Positions 13,950-18,822 of a stretch of DNA of 18,822 nucleotides are shown one piece after another (the stretch's first letter is position 1; every line of letters begins with the position of its first letter). The notes under the pieces are model-generated. The model ran no database searches and had not been told where the DNA came from. It saw only the letters and a list, made by a program, of their open reading frames with translations. Source of the stretch: Acidobacteriota bacterium. Its GTDB lineage: Bacteria; Acidobacteriota; Blastocatellia; RBC074. The stretch covers positions 1-18,822 of the forward strand of contig JABFSD010000501.1 in NCBI GenBank assembly GCA_013140935.1. The letters are read 5' to 3'. The position numbers and the translations under genes were made by a program.

Positions 13950-13990
13950 TGCCGGTCGGTGCGCATCTGCAAACTGACCGGCATTTTTTT
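13950..13990 (+). terminator. Intrinsic terminator, plus strand
   Basis: TGCCGGTC (13950-13957) pairs perfectly with GACCGGCA (13976-13983), followed at once by seven T (13984-13990). On the minus strand no T run follows the stem, so it serves transcripts arriving from the left, across 12759-13950. It sits three bases from the stop of the convergent exonuclease gene. Confidence 0.65.
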
Positions 13991-13993
13991 ATT

Positions 13994-14767
13994 TCAGGTA
14001 AGCTGGAACTCGGCAATCACCGGGGCGTGATCGGAAGGCCGTTCAAGTTTACGCGGCGCTTTATCTATCCAACAATCCTTACTCAACTCAGCCAGTGACG
14101 CGGTTGCCCACAAGTGATCTATACGTAAGCCGTGATTGCGCGGAAAACCGCCGCCACGATAATCCCACCACGAAAATTGCCGTTCCGCTGGATGATGGCG
14201 GCGGAATAAATCGTGTAAGCCCCAGTCGGCCAGCCGCTGCAAAGCGTCGCGTTCAGGCTGGCTGCACAGAATTTGCCCGTACCAGGCAATCGGGTCATGT
14301 ACGTCGGCGTCCGCCGGGGCGATGTTATAGTCTCCGCCAATCACTAATTTTTGATTCGGGTCGCAATGGTTGGCGAAATAGTCGTGTAGTTGAGATAACC
14401 AGTTCAGTTTATACGCGTATTTTTCACTGCCGACCTCAGAGCCGTTCGGGATATATACGTCAATGATGCGTACGTCTTTTACCGTCACGGCCAGCAAACG
14501 GCGTTGCGCATCTTCCGCGTCGTTAATAAAACCTTTTTCTACGTCGCTGATCGGATGTAGCGAAAGTATCGCTACGCCGTTGTAAGTCGGTTGGCCGAAA
14601 GTCACAACTTCATAGCCTAACTCAGTAAAAGCCGCCGTCGGAAATTTTGCGTCAACGCATTTAATTTCCTGCAAACAGAGTACGTCAGGGCGACTGTCTT
14701 TCACCCATTGCGTCACGAGCGGCAAACGGGCCGCAATCGAATTTACATTCCAGGTAGCGATTTTCAT
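13994..14767 (-). CDS. xthA: Exodeoxyribonuclease III / AP endonuclease
   Basis: 257 residues, the normal size for the ExoIII (EEP) family. It cuts DNA 5' to abasic sites and removes nucleotides from 3' ends in base excision repair, in the cytoplasm, using Mg2+. Catalytic positions are visible in order: WNVNSI (Asn7), LQEIK (Glu34, metal), VYIPNG (Tyr105, Asn108), GGDYNIAP (Asp146, Asn148), LRIDHLWAT (Asp217) and PSDHAPV (Asp246, His247). The W-rich loop near [20 protein letters not shown] is typical of the bacterial XthA branch. It follows glpF by 20 bp on the same strand and is probably co-transcribed with it, though no functional link is evident. No clear ribosome site is seen before ATG 14765-14767. 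Confidence 0.95.
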   Translation of the reverse strand: MKIATWNVNSIAARLPLVTQWVKDSRPDVLCLQEIKCVDAKFPTAAFTELGYEVVTFGQPTYNGVAILSLHPISDVEKGFINDAEDAQRRLLAVTVKDVRIIDVYIPNGSEVGSEKYAYKLNWLSQLHDYFANHCDPNQKLVIGGDYNIAPADADVHDPIAWYGQILCSQPERDALQRLADWGLHDLFRRHHPAERQFSWWDYRGGGFPRNHGLRIDHLWATASLAELSKDCWIDKAPRKLERPSDHAPVIAEFQLT

Positions 14768-14787
14768 GAAGAGAAAAGGTAAAGCCG

Positions 14788-15567
14788 TTATTCAGTTACA
14801 GGCGGATGTAAACGAGCGATCAGCGCGTCGTAAATATTGACGCCGATTACGCCGCCAATCAGCGGGCCGACGATAGGAACCCAAAACCAATAGTTGTTGG
14901 CGGTGAATACGCCGCCGCCCCAGCCTGCCAGCGCCGTGAAAACGCGTGGGCCTAAATCGCGCGCCGGATTGATCGCGTAACCGGCATTCAAGCCGTAACA
15001 CATGCCGATTACGACGACTAACAAACCTACCAACACGGGGCCTAAGTTACCGGTGGGGGCTGTGTTGCGACTGTCGCCGAGCGCACGAATTACTAACAGC
15101 AAGATCATGGTTCCGAATATCTGGTCTATTAAACCGCCGAAGGTGGAAAGATAAGGTTGCGGATAAGTCGAAAAAATGCCCGCCGTCCCTTTATCGCCCG
15201 CGATCTGGCGAATGCCTCCGTCAAAAGCGTTGAAGGCTTCGCGATAGACCAGATTGGTCGAAGCTGCGCCGCAAAACGCGCCGAGTACTTGTGCGGCAAA
15301 GTAAGGCAACACTTTGCTCCACGGTAACTCGCCTTTGGTGGCGAGGGCGAAAGTGACGGCTGGGTTCAAATGCGCGCCACTGACGCCGCCCGCGATATAA
15401 ACGCCCATCGTGACGGCTAGGCCCCAGGCGATATTGATCGAAAGATATTCGCCGTTATTTTTGCCGCCTAATACGACTTGTGCGACGACCGCGCTACCCA
15501 AGGCGAGCAGCACAAAAGTACCTAAAAATTCAGCCAGAAACTCACGTTGTAAGGAATTTCGATTCAT
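14788..15567 (-). CDS. glpF: Aquaglyceroporin (MIP family, GlpF-like)
   Basis: 259 residues, six transmembrane segments plus two half-helices, as expected for a MIP channel in the inner membrane. Both signature loops are present: [10 protein letters not shown] (Asn68-Pro69-Ala70) and [11 protein letters not shown] (Asn200-Pro201-Ala202). The Asp after NPAR (Asp204) is the classical mark of the glycerol-conducting branch, where water-only aquaporins have another residue; passage of glycerol and similar polyols is therefore inferred. No glycerol kinase or glycerol-3-phosphate dehydrogenase lies nearby. The gene starts 16 bases after the metallo-hydrolase stop and 20 bases before xthA, giving a tight three-gene minus-strand cluster. 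No clear ribosome site is seen, which fits translational coupling to the gene upstream. Confidence 0.93.
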   Translation of the reverse strand: MNRNSLQREFLAEFLGTFVLLALGSAVVAQVVLGGKNNGEYLSINIAWGLAVTMGVYIAGGVSGAHLNPAVTFALATKGELPWSKVLPYFAAQVLGAFCGAASTNLVYREAFNAFDGGIRQIAGDKGTAGIFSTYPQPYLSTFGGLIDQIFGTMILLLVIRALGDSRNTAPTGNLGPVLVGLLVVVIGMCYGLNAGYAINPARDLGPRVFTALAGWGGGVFTANNYWFWVPIVGPLIGGVIGVNIYDALIARLHPPVTE

Positions 15568-15583
15568 GTTTTTTCGTTGATGG

Positions 15584-17065
15584 TTATCGAGTGGTTACTG
15601 CTTGTAATTGGTCGAGCGCGACGACGCCGGTGCAGGCGCTGACCAGGGTTTTTATCTCGAGCTTACGTTTTTGCAGCGCCTCCAGCACGGCGCGTGTGAA
15701 AGCGCCGCCGGGCGGTAAGGCTTCGCCGACGAAAAAGAGTTTTTCCTGATTGAGATATAAACCTAACATTCCAGCGGCGTGCGCGTTGGGTATCTCAATC
15801 GCAGTGATGGTACGTGGGCCGAGCGAAATGCTGCGTTCTTTTTCGATTTCAAGGAACTGCGGTTTATTTTTGCTTTTACTTAAAGCGTCGTCGTAATGAT
15901 TAGAGGTGAGGTATTTTTCGAACATGTCTTTATAGCTCGCTGACATCGCCACGCGCGCGCCTTCGGCCACATAAGCGCGCAAACCCGCAATCGTGTCGTA
16001 ATGCCAATGGGTGACGCCGACAGCAATCAGTTGTTTGTTGGGCAGTAACTCTTTGACTTGTGCGATTACTTGTTGGGAGCGCGCTTCGCCGGTGGGAGCT
16101 TCGACGACAAAGGCGTATTCACCCATTGCCACCGCCAGCGAATTTATGTTACCGCGAATCAGGAAAATTCCTTCGCCGAGTTTCTCGGTTTTAAGCGGTG
16201 CGGCGACAGCGTTCATCGCTTCACGGTCACGGACGACGCGGGCGAGCGCGTCTTTCTTTTCTTTTTCGGGCTTTTCTTTTTCGGATTCGGCAAACCAGTT
16301 ACCTTCAGCCTGATTGACGAGGATGAGTTGGTCTTCGATCAGCCAATTACTCGTGGCGTTTTGCGTATTTAATCCTTCAGTGCGCAACGGTAACTTAATT
16401 CCGTCAAATTCTTTCCATTTGCTGTAACGATATTCCAGCGCGACCTTGCCGCGTACTAACGCCGTAACATCCGATTCGACCTTGGCTAACAATCCGGTAA
16501 CTTGATTAACATAAAGCCGCACTTCGCGGTTGAGGTCGTTAAAGGCGATCACTGAATGCAGTTGATCTTGCCAGCGTTGATCGGGCAGGCGGCGTAACTC
16601 GTTGCGCTTTTCGAGCGCGGCGAATAAAGGGCCAGGGAAGGTTTGATGACGATTGCGATGTTGATATAAATCCACAATGTTAGCGCCCAGCGGATTGCGT
16701 AACTCGCCGACCACATTTAAGCCCCACGTCGGCGTCGTGAGGTTGAGGTATTTCGTCCCGTCCAGTTTACGCAACCAATAACGTTTGCCTTGCGCGAAAT
16801 CTACCCATGTTTCGGTGATGAAAGTCTCGCGGGGCAGGCGCGCGAAATCTTCATTAAGGCTGGGCAGGTAACTTTGTCCGATTTCCTGCCGCGTATTGAC
16901 CGACTCGGTATAAAGCGTTTTGAGCGACTGCAACTTATCCAACCCGCCGACGGCGTTGATGGTTTGCGTGAGAACGTCATTCGCAGTTTTTTCACTTTGC
17001 GCATCCGCCAGCGCGGTAAACAGCGACAAGCAAAACAGCAAGAAAATGCTTTGACGGACGCGCAT
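15584..17065 (-). CDS. Secreted metallo-beta-lactamase-fold protein with altered metal motif
   Basis: 493 residues from ATG 17063-17065, which has AGGAG five bases upstream (plus 17071-17075) and opens a Sec signal (RQSIFLLFCLSLFTALADAQ). The frame stays open to 17278, but that extension has no signal peptide. Residues 25-255 form a beta-rich exported domain that resembles outer-membrane-lipoprotein-sorting folds seen ahead of MBL domains in acidobacteria. A charged linker (SEKEKPEKEKKD, 261-272) follows, then the MBL domain, about 295-480. The metal motif is THWHYDT (His353, His355, Asp357), with Thr358 where HxHxDH has its last His. NAHAAG (His429) is present, and GE (Glu448) stands where GD is usual. 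Hydrolase activity is therefore uncertain. It is the first gene of the probable cluster with glpF and xthA. Confidence 0.85.
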   Translation of the reverse strand: MRVRQSIFLLFCLSLFTALADAQSEKTANDVLTQTINAVGGLDKLQSLKTLYTESVNTRQEIGQSYLPSLNEDFARLPRETFITETWVDFAQGKRYWLRKLDGTKYLNLTTPTWGLNVVGELRNPLGANIVDLYQHRNRHQTFPGPLFAALEKRNELRRLPDQRWQDQLHSVIAFNDLNREVRLYVNQVTGLLAKVESDVTALVRGKVALEYRYSKWKEFDGIKLPLRTEGLNTQNATSNWLIEDQLILVNQAEGNWFAESEKEKPEKEKKDALARVVRDREAMNAVAAPLKTEKLGEGIFLIRGNINSLAVAMGEYAFVVEAPTGEARSQQVIAQVKELLPNKQLIAVGVTHWHYDTIAGLRAYVAEGARVAMSASYKDMFEKYLTSNHYDDALSKSKNKPQFLEIEKERSISLGPRTITAIEIPNAHAAGMLGLYLNQEKLFFVGEALPPGGAFTRAVLEALQKRKLEIKTLVSACTGVVALDQLQAVTTR

Positions 17066-17143
17066 AAAAACTCCTGTGAGCGAAACTGCGGCTCGCGTGA
17101 TGACGATTGAATGATGTGGATGGAATAAGACGAAACGGGCCGC

Positions 17144-17173
17144 ATCATAAGTGAGCCTGTCGCTTTTGCGCAA
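17144..17173 (-). promoter_or_regulatory. Possible promoter of the MBL-glpF-xthA cluster
   Basis: On the minus strand TTGCGC (plus 17168-17173) and TATGAT (plus 17144-17149, five of six matches to the -10 consensus) are separated by 18 bases. This would give a leader of roughly 70 bases before ATG 17065. Confidence 0.35.
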
Positions 17174-17184
17174 CGCGCGACGGC

Positions 17185-17190
17185 TATAAT
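17185..17190 (+). promoter_or_regulatory. Possible -10 box (TATAAT) for the rightward secreted-protein gene
   Basis: A perfect TATAAT at 17185-17190 has no good -35 at normal spacing. If used, transcription begins near 17197 and leaves a leader of about 295 bases. It lies beside the minus-strand promoter candidate, so the two would be divergent and close. Confidence 0.35.
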
Positions 17191-17208
17191 TGCAATTTGC
17201 CCTCTTGC

Positions 17209-17461
17209 GCCGATGTGGTCGCATCGGCATACTACGTCGCGCCCCGATGCCTTTATTTCTTATCCGCATCTGAACCAATAGAAAACGCCCCGCAGTTGTG
17301 ACAGAGATAGCGTTCCCGACTGCGACGAGCTACACACGATTATTCGTATAGCCCGCCACTACCCCGATTCAGTAGCGTCGCTAGCCGCAACATCAAATCA
17401 TATTTGCCGCGCACCCCGATCAAGCGTGGTTTCCTTGCGCTGCCACCTCATCGCAGCGCAA
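17209..17461 (+). promoter_or_regulatory. Hairpin-rich leader of the 17491 gene
   Basis: The gene-free stretch 17066-17490 contains four strong stems on the plus strand: GCCGATG/CATCGGC (17209-17215 with 17222-17228), CGCAGTTG/CGACTGCG with one wobble (17291-17298 with 17317-17324), GCGAC-GA-GCTAC with GTAGCGTCGC (17322-17333 with 17372-17381, two-base bulge), and a perfect 9-bp TTGCGCTGC/GCAGCGCAA (17435-17443 with 17453-17461). The second and third overlap at 17322-17324 and cannot both form fully. No known riboswitch class was recognised. Confidence 0.35.
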
Positions 17462-17490
17462 CCGAGTTTCATCTTTAAGGAGACCTGCAT

Positions 17491-18822
17491 ATGCCTTCTC
17501 TCTCTCTTGTTCGAGCTCTGTCCGGGCTTGCTGCGGTATGGCTCGCTTTGGTGAGCGTGCCGCTGGCAATGGCGCAAGCTAACGCTTCTAACTTCATCAC
17601 GATTCGTGAGAAAGCCGGAATCACCACCACCAACTATCCGATTCAGATTGCCCGTCCGTTCAAACAGGGCGAAATCAAAAACTTCCCACGCGCCGTCATC
17701 AACGGTACGAATCAAAGAACGCAAGCCGACGTCAAAGCCCGTTGGGCAGACGGCTCAGTCAAACATGCCGTACTGGCGTTTTATCTTCCTACGCTGGCGG
17801 CGAATAGCACGGTGACAGTGACGTTCAATAATCAGACCAGCGGACTGAATGCGAACGCACTGACCAAAGCGAACATGCTGGGGAGCAGTTTTAATTTCAA
17901 CGCGCGGATGGAACTGACCAACGGTGCGACCATCGCGTCAGCCTCGGCGCGCGATATGCTCAATGCCGATAAATATTCCTCGTGGACGCAAGGCCCGGTA
18001 GCGACGACGATCATTCTCGCCGACCATTCGTTAGAGCGGGTTTTCGACATCGGTTTTGACTCGCATCGCTCTGTGCGTCCGATCTTTCACGCTACATTCT
18101 GGCCGTTGATAGACAAGGTCAAAATTCGTTTTATCGGCGAAGTGGCGAACACCGTCGCGTTGCAGGATCAAAGCTACGCGTTGTCGCTAAAAGTTGGCAA
18201 TCAAACGCCGCAGAACGTTTACAGCAAGTCGTCATTCACGCATCCGGCGGCGACGCGCTGGACGAAAGAGTTCTGGCTTGGCGGCGCTCCGTCGGCCATC
18301 GAGATCAATCACAACCTCGAATACCTGCGACAGACGCTGGCGCTGCCCAATTACGACACGTCGCACGTGATTTCTGAAACAGCTTTGCAGGCGGCTTATA
18401 CCCATCCGTATGAAGGCTGGCAGAACGCATCAAAAGATATCTTCGATAGCGGGAATATCTTCAAAGCCATGCCGACGGCGGGCGGGCGGGAAGAGATTGG
18501 CCCTTATACGGCGTGGGTGGTGCGCTGGCTTTACACGGGCGACACGCGCATGTGGGAACAAACCAAAGGCAATGCCGAACTCTCTGCTGCCTTCCCGATT
18601 CACTTTCGTGAAGGCCTGGACGGGCGGCAATTTGATCGCGGCAATCCGGGCGTCGCGGCGTTAGGCAAAGTGCTTTCGATGACGGCGCGTCCGTCGGTGT
18701 TTTTGCATCGCGGCAATTACTACATTGATTACAGCTACACCGACCCGACTGACCGCATCGTGCCGTTAAATGGCACCAATATGAAAGAAGGCGAATGGCT
18801 GCCTGATTGCGCGCATCAGCCC
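17491..18822 (+). CDS. Secreted protein, N-terminal part (runs off window); possible RIFT-barrel/PcRGLX-YetA-like
   Basis: 444 codons to the window edge without a stop. AAGGAG (17477-17482) lies eight bases before ATG 17491, and the protein opens with a Sec signal (RALSGLAAVWLALVSVPLAM, cut near AMAQA). The following region reads YPIQIARPFKQGEIKNFPRA, then DVKARWADGSVKHAVLAFYL. This 'W.DGS.K.A.L.F' strand pattern is typical of the N-terminal RIFT-barrel-like domain of the exo-rhamnogalacturonan lyase (PcRGLX/YetA-like) group. Later parts (GPYTAWVVRWLYTGDTRMWE, ARPSVFLHRGNYYIDYSYTD) look helical and could be the start of an alpha/alpha-barrel. A role in extracellular polysaccharide breakdown is inferred from this resemblance only, and the family call is uncertain. 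It is divergent from the MBL gene. Confidence 0.75.
   Translation, partial: MPSLSLVRALSGLAAVWLALVSVPLAMAQANASNFITIREKAGITTTNYPIQIARPFKQGEIKNFPRAVINGTNQRTQADVKARWADGSVKHAVLAFYLPTLAANSTVTVTFNNQTSGLNANALTKANMLGSSFNFNARMELTNGATIASASARDMLNADKYSSWTQGPVATTIILADHSLERVFDIGFDSHRSVRPIFHATFWPLIDKVKIRFIGEVANTVALQDQSYALSLKVGNQTPQNVYSKSSFTHPAATRWTKEFWLGGAPSAIEINHNLEYLRQTLALPNYDTSHVISETALQAAYTHPYEGWQNASKDIFDSGNIFKAMPTAGGREEIGPYTAWVVRWLYTGDTRMWEQTKGNAELSAAFPIHFREGLDGRQFDRGNPGVAALGKVLSMTARPSVFLHRGNYYIDYSYTDPTDRIVPLNGTNMKEGEWLPDCAHQP

Larger units (their letters stand above)
13447..13990 (+). ncRNA. Candidate structured RNA: dense nested hairpins ending in an intrinsic terminator
   Basis: No credible gene lies here, but strong inverted repeats follow one another. 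GTGGCAT 13474-13480 pairs with ATGCCAC 13495-13501. CGTCA 13546-13550 pairs with TGACG 13558-13562. CTCGCAACGG 13583-13592 pairs with CCGTTGCGAG 13611-13620. TTGCCC 13641-13646 pairs with GGGCAA 13669-13674. A 13-bp stem spans 13699-13711 and 13728-13740. AAAAAGGAGG 13786-13795 pairs with CCTCCTTTTT 13926-13935 and encloses a 17-base stem (16 of 17 paired, 13821-13837 with 13880-13896), an inner hairpin 13851-13871 and a side hairpin GTGCC/GGCAC 13897-13912. The series closes with a T7 terminator (13950-13990) on the plus strand. A consensus -35 TTGACA (13417-13422) lies upstream, but its -10 is poor (GATGTT 13441-13446). No known RNA family was recognised (not tmRNA, RNase P or SRP RNA by eye). 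DNA-level repeats of a decayed mobile element are the main alternative. Confidence 0.4.

Noticed and set aside
17066..17278. N-terminal extension of the MBL protein by 71 codons
   Set aside because: ATG 17065 has AGGAG at five bases and opens a clear signal peptide; the extension is Arg-rich and would bury the signal internally.
1..18822. CRISPR array or tRNA/rRNA genes
   Set aside because: No regularly spaced repeat-spacer pattern and no rRNA or tRNA signature was found on either strand by reading.

Overview
The window looks like a chromosomal segment of a diderm soil-type bacterium, most likely an Acidobacteriota member (Blastocatellia-like). This is inferred from a secreted RHS protein with the GEDLFSGNYHMSLPL signature, a planctomycete/verrucomicrobial/acidobacterial-type PSCyt1-DUF1549-LamG-DUF1553 protein, a mid-range GC content, and Sec-exported hydrolases. 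No marker gene (rRNA, tRNA, ribosomal protein) is present, so the assignment is tentative.

Layout. (1) 1-317, plus: the C-terminal end of an amidohydrolase. (2) 436-10081, minus, read right to left: a large PSCyt1/DUF1549/LamG/DUF1553 secreted protein (6824-10081) closed by a clear intrinsic terminator, then a promoter region with repeated TGTAGGAC boxes, then a 1826-residue secreted RHS/YD-repeat protein (1035-6515). The RHS protein ends in an M23 (LytM) peptidoglycan endopeptidase domain with all expected metal ligands. It is followed after about 20 bp, with its own strong ribosome site, by a small membrane-anchored or exported protein (436-1014), the position expected for an immunity protein. 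(3) 10129-11013, minus: a membrane-anchored alpha/beta hydrolase just upstream of the DUF1553 gene. (4) 11292-12023, plus: a shortened AMP-binding (acyl-CoA synthetase-like) protein without the ATP-binding P-loop, preceded by an orphan terminator. (5) 12024-13990: about 2 kb with no recognisable gene. It holds short tandem repeats, two weak overlapping small ORFs, and from about 13450 a dense series of nested inverted repeats ending in a plus-strand terminator, which reads as a candidate structured RNA. (6) 13994-17065, minus: a likely operon of a secreted metallo-beta-lactamase-fold protein, a GlpF-type aquaglyceroporin and exonuclease III. (7) 17491-18822, plus, running off the window: a secreted protein with a long, hairpin-rich leader.

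The two parts most worth attention are the RHS-M23 protein with its putative immunity partner, and the hairpin-dense 13.45-13.99 kb region. All assignments were made by eye; no database search was run.
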